DNA of 64,000 bases. It comes from Chitinophaga caseinilytica. Its GTDB lineage: Bacteria > Bacteroidota > Bacteroidia > Chitinophagales > Chitinophagaceae. The stretch spans positions 4,447,001 through 4,511,000 of the forward strand of contig NZ_CP150096.1 in NCBI RefSeq assembly GCF_038396765.1, written 5' to 3'. A program made the translations under genes and the position numbers. Positions 26,932 through 35,630 of the stretch are shown here, piece by piece (the stretch's first letter is position 1; each line of letters starts with the position of its first letter). Below the pieces are notes generated by a model that saw nothing but the letters and a program-made list of their open reading frames with translations, did no database searches and was not told where the DNA came from.

Positions 26932-27657
26932 TTATGCGGAAAGCATGCCGAGGATCCTTTCCAGGCCGGCGGGCATTTCGTCCTGCACGGCTTTTACGTT
27001 TACGTTCAGTGCGAATTCCTTCTTCACTTCCACTCCGGTCACGGATTTGCGCTGATAGGATGCAGACACCTTGAAGCTTACCGGTCCCCATCCTGCTTTC
27101 ACTTCTGCGTTCACGCCGATGTCTTCGCTCACTTTGGAAGATTCCACGGAGTTCAGTTTGGCGTTGAAATCGATGATCACGTGCTCGATGCGCAGGCTCG
27201 GAACGGGGAGCATGGCGATGAGGGGCACTTTCACATAAATTTTCTTTTTCACTTCCTCACCGGCTTCGTTCACGTCGCTTCTTTCGTGGGTGAAGTCTAC
27301 CATGATGAGCTCTTTTTCGTCGCTGCCTTCTGCCTTGCTGAAACCGACTTCGTTGATGAAGTTCACCGTAGCGAGGGCAGAGGCCACCTGGGCGTCTACG
27401 GCCGCCTGGAGCGGACCGCCGATCATTTTCTTGAAGTCGATGGCGTTCAGTTGCGATACCAGGTCGGTATTGATCGCTTTGGCCATGGGCGCGCGGCTGG
27501 AGGAAACAGCGCGGGCGAGTTTTTGGGTGGAGGCGGCAGCTACGTCAGCAGCGGCGCTGGCAGCGGGGGCGGAGGGGGTAACGGCGCTTGCGGGCGCTAC
27601 GCGGGGCCGGGGGTTAGTACGGCTTTTCGGATTGATCTTTGCCATTGTTTTTGACAT
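26932..27657 (-). CDS. DUF2589-like protein, 241 residues
   Basis: The low-complexity Ala/Ser/Pro/Arg N-terminus (about residues 1-60; an internal ATG at 27645 is an alternative start) is followed by the DUF2589-type core: a helix IGGPLQAAVDAQVASALATV, then IMVDFTHERSD, VPLIAMLPVPSLRIEHVIIDF and the C-terminal VQDEMPAGLERILGML. The same landmarks in the same order occur in the upstream gene product (153 residues), so the two are paralogues. The family has no established function. It lies 80 bases before the third gene and 35 bases after the first. Confidence 0.8.
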   Translation of the reverse strand: MSKTMAKINPKSRTNPRPRVAPASAVTPSAPAASAAADVAAASTQKLARAVSSSRAPMAKAINTDLVSQLNAIDFKKMIGGPLQAAVDAQVASALATVNFINEVGFSKAEGSDEKELIMVDFTHERSDVNEAGEEVKKKIYVKVPLIAMLPVPSLRIEHVIIDFNAKLNSVESSKVSEDIGVNAEVKAGWGPVSFKVSASYQRKSVTGVEVKKEFALNVNVKAVQDEMPAGLERILGMLSA

Positions 27658-27692
27658 TTAATTATTGAATAAATAGAAGGTGTGTGAAGGGG

Positions 27693-28154
27693 TTAACCGG
27701 GTTGTACGCCCAGTTCGGCGAGGAGGGATGCCGGCAGCTCGTCTTGCACCACTGACACCTGCATGTTCATTTCGAAATGCTGCTGCCGTGTTCCGCTCTT
27801 TTGATAGGCCGGCATGGCTTTCACGCTGCCGTTCTGCTTTTCGGTGCGGATCATTTTGACGTTGAACGAAAGCTTCGCTTCGGCGATGCGGAGGGTTTGG
27901 ACAGGCACCAGTGAAATGAGCGGCACCCTGATCTCGCGGGTCTCGCCATTGCGGGTGTGCGTGAAATCCGCCATGGCGATCTCGCGCTGACCGGGCGTGG
28001 GCTCGTAGAAGCTGATCTTGCGGACGAGCTCCGCCGAAGCGAGCGCCGAAGCCGTTTGCGCTTCCATCATGGCGCGGATGGGTGCGGAAATCATCTGCTG
28101 CAATGCCAGTTGTGAAACGGGCAATTCGCGGGTGGATTCGTTTGTTGGGGTCAT
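27693..28154 (-). CDS. DUF2589-like protein, 153 residues, first gene of cassette
   Basis: The compact product shares its plan with its downstream neighbour: helix ISAPIRAMMEAQTASALASA, then EIAMADFTHTRNGE, VPLISLVPVQTLRIAEAKLSF and VVQDELPASLLAELG near the C-terminus. It lacks the disordered N-terminal extension. No signal peptide or catalytic motif is visible. It is the promoter-proximal gene of the four-gene cassette; a TATTTTTG box lies at 28429-28436 on the same strand, about 275 bases upstream. Function unknown. Confidence 0.8.
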   Translation of the reverse strand: MTPTNESTRELPVSQLALQQMISAPIRAMMEAQTASALASAELVRKISFYEPTPGQREIAMADFTHTRNGETREIRVPLISLVPVQTLRIAEAKLSFNVKMIRTEKQNGSVKAMPAYQKSGTRQQHFEMNMQVSVVQDELPASLLAELGVQPG

Positions 28155-28428
28155 AACATGCTTTTTCCGGAAGGGATGCGAACGGGCATAGCCTTCCTGT
28201 TGCTTTCCGTCCTGCGGGATGAGATGCCATGCGTTATGGGTCGGATGGCGCCCGGGCGGATGGGGTTACTTAAAAAATGCTTTTGTTGATGCGACGATTT
28301 TGAAATCAGTTTTCTTTTGGGGGACGCACGCGGGTTTGGGGCTTTCTCACTACTCTTCGGGGTTACGGTTGCTTTGCGTGCGTTCGCCGTAATTCGAGTG
28401 CAAGTTTAAACAGGATTTTTCAATCGCA

Positions 28429-28436
28429 CAAAAATA
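28429..28436 (-). promoter_or_regulatory. Candidate -7 box for the DUF2589-type cassette
   Basis: TATTTTTG (TAnnTTTG) on the minus strand directly after the macroglobulin terminator. No -33 TTTG at standard spacing. Confidence 0.4.
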
Positions 28437-28447
28437 AAATCTACGAG

Positions 28448-28494
28448 AAAAGGAGCGGCCACGGCCTGAAAGCGTTTACCGCGGCCGTCCTTTT
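28448..28494 (-). terminator. Terminator of the barrel/macroglobulin operon
   Basis: On the minus strand AAAAGGACGGCCGCGG pairs with CCGTGGCCGCTCCTTTT around a 14-base loop, immediately after the stop at 28496. The T-run is followed by CTCG. Confidence 0.8.
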
Positions 28495-28495
28495 A

Positions 28496-31400
28496 CTACT
28501 GAGCGGGCAGCACCGAAATTTCGGTACCGGCCTGCCAGTCCCTTTGTTCCGGAACATAATACAATCCCGCGCAACCGGCCTGGGCATGGTACTTTCCGGG
28601 GAAATCGGCTTTCAGGTCGAGGTGAAGGATTTTACGTTCCCCCGGCCGGAAATCCCGCCAGTACAATACGAGATATCCGTCGAAGATTTCGTAATAGGCC
28701 ACTTCCTGTTTGTCCGTCCATTCCTTCAACTGCCAGGGCTGCAATTGCAAGCCGCCGGGTATGCCGATTTTGGCGATCGTCATCGCCTGTTCTTTCGCTT
28801 CCGTGTTGCGCACTTCGATGCGCATGCGCACGTTGGAGCCCACGCTCACCGTGTCTTGCGCCAACTTCGTCTGCAAACGGATGGGTGTTTTTTCTGAAGA
28901 CGGGGGCGCCAGCGTTCGCCAGGATACTTCCACCAGGTAAGGCATTCCATCTGTTTGTCCGGGATATACCACATCTACCGTGTGTTTTCCGGCAACCAGA
29001 GGTTGCGGTTTCCCATCGGTAATGGCAGGTTTGCCATCGATCAATATTGAACGCGGCCCTTCCAGGCTATCGGTCTGCATTGCGGAATATGCCGCGATCG
29101 CTTTCAGCGCCATCACCGTGGCCTGCGTTGATCCGTAACCGTAGCTGCTTTTGTTTTTCATGATCACGCCCATTTCCCGGGCTATCTTTTGTATCGGCGG
29201 GTCGGGCATCCGGCTCCAGGCCATCGCCCGCAGGGCGGCAATTTCCACTTCCAAGGATTGCAACCCGGAAAAGAATGGCGACACGCCCTCGCGCGGAAGC
29301 GCTTCCAGTTTGGCCACGAGCCGCTGAAAATCGGCGGTGCGCCCGAGCCGGTGCGCCGCCAGCGCCATAACGCCTGTGATATAGGCATTCCGCCCGTCCA
29401 GCGCCTGTTGCAGGGAAGTATGGTATTCAGTAAGGATCGAATCGCCAAGGCCGGATTCCACCATAGCATACACCACATAGGCATCCCGCGCTTCGTTTAA
29501 CCAGTGATTGCTGCGCGCTTCTTCCTTGAGCCGGAAACAGCCCTCGCCATCGCGCCTCGCCAGCAGGAAGCGTTTCGTCCGGTTCAGCAAGCCCGTATCT
29601 ACCTGGATGAACCGCTGCATATCCGTGAACTCCATCAATCCGTACGCCGACAGCAGCGTGCTCCCCGGCGCACGGCCAAACCAGTCGAACCCATGCTCCG
29701 GAGTTTCGAACGTCGCCAGTTTCCGGTATCCACGTTCCAGATAGCGCATCGCCCTGTTGCGGGCGCCTGGCCGCAAATGCCCGGAATTGCGCAGCAGTTC
29801 CAGAATGAGAACATTGGGATGCGTGGTGGACGACACCTGCTCGAAGCAGCCATGCGGCTCCCGCAGCATCGCTTTCAAGCCTTCCTCCAGCTGTTCATCG
29901 GTATATTTGAAAACCTGCGCCGTGTACCGGAGGCTCCCCGGCACGATATGCTCCGCCGAAAATGCATGCCTTTCGGTCTGTTGGCCGGTAAAGCTGCGCC
30001 CAACCGGGAATCCCCGTTCCCGCGCCTCCACGTCGAACCCCTTCCGGCTCTTCGTCCGCGCGCCCGATTCCGAATACAAAACGATCATCCCGCTTCCCGC
30101 AGCCGTCACCACCACCGGGATATGCATTACCTGCGACACACCGGGCAACAGCGTCACGGAAAACGTATCGACCTTCGTCAGCAAAAATTTATCCGGCACT
30201 TCCAGCTTGAATTTCACGCCCTGGGGCACGGTATCGTTGTTCTTCAGGTGCAATTGCAGCATGATGGAATCGCCGGACAGTAATTCTTTCGGTACCGTCA
30301 GCTCCTCCGCGATGCGCGACTCCGCCGCATAGGTCGCCTCCGTCCGTCCCGGCGAGCCTTCATACCCGATCCCCTCCGCAATCATCCGGAAAGTGGTATT
30401 GGCGTCGGAATTGCGGAACGTAACGGTAGCTTCGCCCTGCGCGTCCGTGAATACGACGGGGGCCCAGAAGATCGTTTCCCGGAAATCGTCCTGCACATAT
30501 TGACTGCCTCCATAAAACGGCGTGTAAAACCTTTCCGCGTAACTGTAATTCGACATGGGGCGGACGTACTCCTCTTGCAGGAAAACCGGTTTCCGGTACA
30601 ACGCAAAGGATTTCCAGCTGTAGGGATAAAACGTACTGTTGATGAGGATAACCCCGTTGATGGCGCGGCATCCGTAAATGGCCGTGGCCGCATTGTCTTT
30701 CAGGACCGTAATACTGGAAATATCTGCGATGTTCTGTTGCACATCCGCCATGGAAGCCGGCATCCCGTTGATGATCACCAGCGGTTCGTTGTTGCCCGCT
30801 ATCGTTGAAGCGCCCCGGATGAATACCTGGTTGCCCGACAAAGGGTTCGCAGCCGCCTGCACTGTTATTCCCGCTACCTTTCCCTGCAGATTGCCGGCCA
30901 GCGACATCCCGGGGATCGCGTCATTAGCGTTCAAGCCCACAACATATGCCCCCGCCTGCTCCTGGCGCTTCAACGCGCTGTATCCCACAACCACCACGTC
31001 GTTTAACTCGTTGCGGGAGCTCGGCAAACTAGTTAACAACCCAAAGAAGCCCTGCCCGATGGTATCCGGCGCAACAGCGGGAACGGGCAGCTGTTGTACC
31101 ACCACCGGCTGCGGCGCCCTGGCCTGGTCCACGATGATCTGCTTTGCTTCGGAAAATGCGGAACCATGGAAGAAGTCGATGAACGCCGCGCTATCCGGCG
31201 GCAAGGGACCGGCCACGGCGGAATAATACTCGGTCGGCGAAACGCCGCCGAATACGAACCGGCCCAGCGAATCGGTGACCGTCGCTGCCGCCCATTTCCG
31301 GGTTTGCGTATGATACAGGTACACCCGGCATTTCATCGGCACCCTCCGTTTCGAATATACCGCCCCGATGATGTAATGCTCTTCCCCGAATGAAAACGGC

Positions 31401-32983
31401 TGCACGCCCGTTTCCCGGAACCGTGGCACCGGCTCGAAGTACCGGTAGCCGTGTGTCAGCATAACGAGATCGAGTGCCGGAAGCGACTGCGGTTCGCTTG
31501 CCTTGAAGTAGAACGCCGGCTCCTCGACCTTCCCGCGCAATTCGGAGCTGAACAGGAGCCACGACAGCAGGTTATCCTGCCGGTCGTCCGCGAACGTCCA
31601 GAGCTTGTCGTCCACCACCGACAAAGAAATATTCGCCGGCAGTGGTTTCCCGTTGGCCGTAGTTGTCTTTATCCGGACTTTGACATTTTCCCGCGGCAGG
31701 TATTTTTCCTTTTCCGGGACGAGGGAAACGATCATCTGCCGGTCTCGCCGCACAAACAACCGCCTCTCCGCCACCGGCACGCCTTCGGGAGTTTGTAGGC
31801 GGATGCGCAGGATGCCGGCGGGGAAAGAATCGGTGGGTACAGCGATGGATGTTAATCCGGTGAATGGTTTTATCGGGTAAGTTTTTAATAATTTTTCGCG
31901 GGAGTGGACGGTGAGCTGGTAAGCACGCGCCTGGTTGGTGGCAATCTGAATGCCCAGCTCCAGGCTGTCGCTCCAGCAGGTCAGCACCGCGCCATCATCG
32001 GTTGCCGTGGGCAGGAGATAAGCAGTATCGTCGCCCTTGCCGCCGGCGAGCCGGGCCGTGTACCGGCGGCCTTTGACCGGCCTGATGGAGAACTTCCCCA
32101 TGCCGTAGCGGTAGGTGTCGAACGTGGCGGCCACCGTTCCGAACTGGTCTGTCACCGAACCGTGGACATCTGCCGGTTTACCGAATTCATCCACCGCGCG
32201 GAATGCCATGACCGAAAGCAACCCGTTCACAAAAGTTCCACCTTCCGGCAGAAACTGCAAATCGATTTTATTCAACACCACCGGCACGCTTCTCGAAATG
32301 CTTTCCCGGAGCTGATCGATCTGGAGCTGTAGCAACAGGAGCACGTCGGTAGACCGGAGCCCGTCCGGCAACCGGAAGCGCACATCGGCCTTACCGTCTG
32401 CACCGGTAGTAACGGTGCCACTGGTGAAAGGCCGCCCGTCTACCATGGCCGTAAACTGCACTTCGCGGTTGAAGACCGGCTTATCGTCGAGGGTACGGGC
32501 GGTGAAAGAGGCGTTTACCGTTGCGCCGGGGCCGTAGCCTTTTTGCGGGAAGTCCAGCTGCAGGAGGATCCTGGGCGCCACCACCCGCTGCACCGTGATC
32601 TCTTTCGAAAACCAGGTGGAGTCCGATTCGTTGCGCATCCCGTTCGTATACGCCCGCACTTTATAAATCCCGCCTTTCGCATTCCCGCCAAAATGGAACG
32701 AACCTTCCGCATATCCGTCGCGCACCGGGAACTGCTGCACCGCCATCTGTTTTCCATCGGGCGAAAACCATTCCACCTGGACGCTTTGCGAGAGAAAAGA
32801 CGGTCGCCCGTCCTGGCCCTGCGTCACATAGATCTTATAAAAAACCGCATCTCCCGGCGAGAAGAACGTATGGTTGAAATGAACGTACACCTTCTGCTTT
32901 ACGTTGGCGTACCCCTGCAGTTGCGCGTGGCCGGGAACCGCCATCATGCAGCATATCGATAGTATAGCGATAATCAGTCTCAT
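28496..32983 (-). CDS. Alpha-2-macroglobulin-like protein with internal TonB plug domain
   Basis: The 1495-residue exported protein (signal MRLIIAILSICCMMAVPGHAQ, no lipobox) has an MG2-like region near 130-205, a second macroglobulin-type region with SFPAGILRIRLQTPEGVPVA, then at about 655-780 a TonB-receptor plug (ELNDVVVVGYSALKRQE, GNLQGKVAGITVQ, ISSITVLKDNAATAIYGCRA), next an A2M core at about 830-900 (FWAPVVFTDAQGEATVTFRN) and a thioester-type motif GCFEQ at 1045-1049 followed by an alpha/alpha toroid. A2M proteins trap proteases through the thioester. It lies 3 bases after a plugless barrel gene and is cotranscribed with it. Plug-containing A2M proteins are seen in Bacteroidetes; their function is not known to me. 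Confidence 0.9.
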   Translation of the reverse strand: MRLIIAILSICCMMAVPGHAQLQGYANVKQKVYVHFNHTFFSPGDAVFYKIYVTQGQDGRPSFLSQSVQVEWFSPDGKQMAVQQFPVRDGYAEGSFHFGGNAKGGIYKVRAYTNGMRNESDSTWFSKEITVQRVVAPRILLQLDFPQKGYGPGATVNASFTARTLDDKPVFNREVQFTAMVDGRPFTSGTVTTGADGKADVRFRLPDGLRSTDVLLLLQLQIDQLRESISRSVPVVLNKIDLQFLPEGGTFVNGLLSVMAFRAVDEFGKPADVHGSVTDQFGTVAATFDTYRYGMGKFSIRPVKGRRYTARLAGGKGDDTAYLLPTATDDGAVLTCWSDSLELGIQIATNQARAYQLTVHSREKLLKTYPIKPFTGLTSIAVPTDSFPAGILRIRLQTPEGVPVAERRLFVRRDRQMIVSLVPEKEKYLPRENVKVRIKTTTANGKPLPANISLSVVDDKLWTFADDRQDNLLSWLLFSSELRGKVEEPAFYFKASEPQSLPALDLVMLTHGYRYFEPVPRFRETGVQPFSFGEEHYIIGAVYSKRRVPMKCRVYLYHTQTRKWAAATVTDSLGRFVFGGVSPTEYYSAVAGPLPPDSAAFIDFFHGSAFSEAKQIIVDQARAPQPVVVQQLPVPAVAPDTIGQGFFGLLTSLPSSRNELNDVVVVGYSALKRQEQAGAYVVGLNANDAIPGMSLAGNLQGKVAGITVQAAANPLSGNQVFIRGASTIAGNNEPLVIINGMPASMADVQQNIADISSITVLKDNAATAIYGCRAINGVILINSTFYPYSWKSFALYRKPVFLQEEYVRPMSNYSYAERFYTPFYGGSQYVQDDFRETIFWAPVVFTDAQGEATVTFRNSDANTTFRMIAEGIGYEGSPGRTEATYAAESRIAEELTVPKELLSGDSIMLQLHLKNNDTVPQGVKFKLEVPDKFLLTKVDTFSVTLLPGVSQVMHIPVVVTAAGSGMIVLYSESGARTKSRKGFDVEARERGFPVGRSFTGQQTERHAFSAEHIVPGSLRYTAQVFKYTDEQLEEGLKAMLREPHGCFEQVSSTTHPNVLILELLRNSGHLRPGARNRAMRYLERGYRKLATFETPEHGFDWFGRAPGSTLLSAYGLMEFTDMQRFIQVDTGLLNRTKRFLLARRDGEGCFRLKEEARSNHWLNEARDAYVVYAMVESGLGDSILTEYHTSLQQALDGRNAYITGVMALAAHRLGRTADFQRLVAKLEALPREGVSPFFSGLQSLEVEIAALRAMAWSRMPDPPIQKIAREMGVIMKNKSSYGYGSTQATVMALKAIAAYSAMQTDSLEGPRSILIDGKPAITDGKPQPLVAGKHTVDVVYPGQTDGMPYLVEVSWRTLAPPSSEKTPIRLQTKLAQDTVSVGSNVRMRIEVRNTEAKEQAMTIAKIGIPGGLQLQPWQLKEWTDKQEVAYYEIFDGYLVLYWRDFRPGERKILHLDLKADFPGKYHAQAGCAGLYYVPEQRDWQAGTEISVLPAQ

Positions 32984-32986
32984 GGA

Positions 32987-35476
32987 TCAGAATTGAAGGT
33001 GAAGGGAAGCGCCGTACTGGCGGGAAGAAGGCAGACGGAAATAATCGAGCCCCGAAAACCCGGCCTGTCCGTACAAAAGTTGTCCCGGTGCGGCGCCGGA
33101 ATAGGCCTGCCTCAGGAACAGGTTTTCCGCGAAGACGGACAGCGTTATTTTCCCAGGTCTGACGTTGCGCAATATGTCATAGTTCAGCGCGATCTTGCGG
33201 AGGTTGAGCCAGTCGTTCGGCTCGATGTAATCTTCCGCCACGCCGCCCGGCCCGTACCGCACCCATCGGTTTTGCGCCAACGGTTGCGCGGGGTCGTAAA
33301 ACCGGACGGGCTTTTCGTTCGGATGACCGGCCTGATCTACGCCCGGGAAAATATAATCGCGCATATTCCGCAATTGACCGGAGGTTGCCGAGCGGCCGTA
33401 ATAATCCAGCGCCGCGGCGGTCCCGTTCCAGACCTCGCCGCCTTTCTGCCATTCCAGCGTGGCTTCCAGCTTCAAAAACCGCCATTCGATGCCGTTTGTC
33501 AGCGACATCACGAAGTCCGGTTTCGCGTTGGCGATCATGCGGGTGCCCGGCCCGGGGAGCGGAAAGCCGTCCGCCCCGATGACCTGGCGGTTGCCCCCGT
33601 CGCGCAGCCAGTAAGTGCCTGCGATGGCGTCCATCGGGTATCCTTCCGCAAATATTTTATACACATCCCTGAACCCGGCTACCGGGAGGTAATCGTTGCC
33701 GGCGTATGCTTTCGTGACGAGGTGCTGCCAGGTAGAAAAGAGCAGGGAATGGCTGAAACGAAAGCCATCGCTGCTGTAGCCATACTGCCGGTGGCGATAC
33801 GTTAATTCGACGTCCAGGCCTTCGCGGACATGGTCGCCGATCTGCCGCAATTTGAGCTGGTCACCGGCCGGCAGTGCTACTACATCACCCTTCGTCTGCC
33901 GCCGGAACAGGGAAACGCCGATCGTGAAACGCTGTTCGATAACGGCTTCCAGCCGTGCGTTCCATTCCGCATGCCGGATGGCTGGCTGCCCGTCGAAGGT
34001 TGACACTTCGGCACGGGGCATGAACCCGGCGGAACGATAACTTTCGATGTTGAGAAGGCCCGCCGTGGCGAGGGTTTCATCCAGCTTGAGCTCCGTTGCG
34101 TCTTCCCGGTAGGAAAGTGATCCGGTGAACGTTACGCCATCAGGGTTCCAATCGCCATACACTTTGAACCAGGGCAGCAGCGGCGCCGGTTTCGATAGGG
34201 TGTTCGACCGGTAGGCAGTTACACCGGCGTACAGGCCTCCATCCACATCATTGCCGTCCATTTCGAGCTTGGTCGAAAGGGAAAGCCGGTGGCTCCTGCG
34301 CTGGTAGTGGTACCGCTTCGCGGGATCGCTTCCTTGCAGGCCGATGCCCGTCTGATCGTCGTTGAACACATAATCGGCATGCCCGAACAGTTGCCATTCA
34401 CTTTTATTAAAGATCCTGTAATCGGCGGTGGACCGCAATTGGCGGTATTTGTCCTGCTGGGAACGGCGGAGCGTGTAGCCGTTGGGGTAAATACCGCTAC
34501 CGGGCTTGAATTGATAATTGGTTTCATCCTCGGCGGTCCTGAGCAATGGTTCCACCAATATCCGGAGCCGGTCCACTTTGTATTGCGCCGTAAATTTCCC
34601 GGAGCGGCTCCGCGTGCGGGCAAACTGGCCGTTATCGTTGTGCAGGAAGTAGGGATTGTCCATTCCCGTCCCGAAAGCCATGTTCCCCGTTCCGTTCCGC
34701 AGGTCGAAGCTCGGCGGGGCGAGGAGCGATTGGGCGTAGGCGTACTGCAGGAACCCGTTCCCGTTGGGATTGGTGAATTTCGTGGCGGAATACGCGTAAC
34801 CGGCATCCAGTTCCCAGGCTTTTCGGCTGAACAGCAGCGAGGTGGCGAATTTTTCGCGGCGGTTGCGGTTGCTGATCAGCGTGAGGGCTTCTTCCTGTTG
34901 TTCGGCCTCTACGCGGAGCCCGGCGGAAGGCCCTTCGAACTGCGCCACCCGGGCTTCCAGGGCCAGCTGGTGGGCCGTTGAATGGCCGGTGCGGAAAATG
35001 GAATTGCCGTAGGCCGCGGCGGGGCGGCCGTTGCCCGTGCCGCGGGGCACGAGCCGGCCGTGGGGGTCGTAGGGATAAGACAGACCGTCGTATTCGAGGG
35101 TGGAAAGGGCCGGGCCATAGCTGAAGGTTTCCCCGGTTTCGGCACCTTTCCATTGAAGGGAACCGTTGGCAGCGCGCCCCTGCGCCCAGGCGCTTTGCAG
35201 GGCAGGCCGTTGCCCGGCCCGGCGGAGGCCGGCGCTGAGCACGTAATTGCCCCGGAGGTACAGCCGGGCAGCCTTGAACCGGAGGATTTCCACGGAAGAG
35301 TCGGTTTCGTGAGCCCGGCGGATCAGGTTTCCCTGGTTCATCACCAGCGGCCGCCATCCGGGAGGGGAAGGGCGCTGGGCCAGGGAATCTGTCCGGATCA
35401 GCCGGAGGTATTCGGGCGTGGGTACCTGGGCGGAGGCCAGGGCCGGGAGCAGTAGCAGCAAAAACAGGGCGCGCAT
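32987..35476 (-). CDS. SusC-like outer-membrane beta-barrel lacking a plug domain
   Basis: The 829-residue product starts with signal peptide MRALFLLLLLPALASAQ. No STN, carboxypeptidase-like or plug domain precedes the barrel: by about residue 60 the sequence is already strand-like (ETDSSVEILRFKAARLYLRG). The C-terminal half matches SusC barrels (KPDFVMSLTNGIEWRFLKLE, EPNDWLNLRKIALNYDI, KITLSVFAENLF) and ends in LPSSRQYGASLHLQF with terminal Phe, the usual outer-membrane insertion signature. The next gene, 3 bases downstream, encodes a plug inside a macroglobulin-like protein, suggesting the two polypeptides together form one receptor. That pairing is inference. Confidence 0.85.
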   Translation of the reverse strand: MRALFLLLLLPALASAQVPTPEYLRLIRTDSLAQRPSPPGWRPLVMNQGNLIRRAHETDSSVEILRFKAARLYLRGNYVLSAGLRRAGQRPALQSAWAQGRAANGSLQWKGAETGETFSYGPALSTLEYDGLSYPYDPHGRLVPRGTGNGRPAAAYGNSIFRTGHSTAHQLALEARVAQFEGPSAGLRVEAEQQEEALTLISNRNRREKFATSLLFSRKAWELDAGYAYSATKFTNPNGNGFLQYAYAQSLLAPPSFDLRNGTGNMAFGTGMDNPYFLHNDNGQFARTRSRSGKFTAQYKVDRLRILVEPLLRTAEDETNYQFKPGSGIYPNGYTLRRSQQDKYRQLRSTADYRIFNKSEWQLFGHADYVFNDDQTGIGLQGSDPAKRYHYQRRSHRLSLSTKLEMDGNDVDGGLYAGVTAYRSNTLSKPAPLLPWFKVYGDWNPDGVTFTGSLSYREDATELKLDETLATAGLLNIESYRSAGFMPRAEVSTFDGQPAIRHAEWNARLEAVIEQRFTIGVSLFRRQTKGDVVALPAGDQLKLRQIGDHVREGLDVELTYRHRQYGYSSDGFRFSHSLLFSTWQHLVTKAYAGNDYLPVAGFRDVYKIFAEGYPMDAIAGTYWLRDGGNRQVIGADGFPLPGPGTRMIANAKPDFVMSLTNGIEWRFLKLEATLEWQKGGEVWNGTAAALDYYGRSATSGQLRNMRDYIFPGVDQAGHPNEKPVRFYDPAQPLAQNRWVRYGPGGVAEDYIEPNDWLNLRKIALNYDILRNVRPGKITLSVFAENLFLRQAYSGAAPGQLLYGQAGFSGLDYFRLPSSRQYGASLHLQF

Positions 35477-35630
35477 GGTCAGGGAGTTTGCTTTTGGTTG
35501 TACGCTACGGATGCGGCGATTTTCCCGATTCCATAATGGGGTCGAAAAAAATTGTATCTTGGACGGAATTACTGTTACTACAACTGATTACTGGCATTAG
35601 CGAGACACAGCTGATCAATAACCCGCATGC

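Larger units (their letters stand above)
28155..28495. other. Intergenic region upstream of the DUF2589-type cassette
   Basis: About 340 bases without a credible ORF. It holds the terminator of the upstream macroglobulin gene and a candidate cassette promoter, leaving an unusually long 5' leader of about 270 bases for the cassette. Confidence 0.6.
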
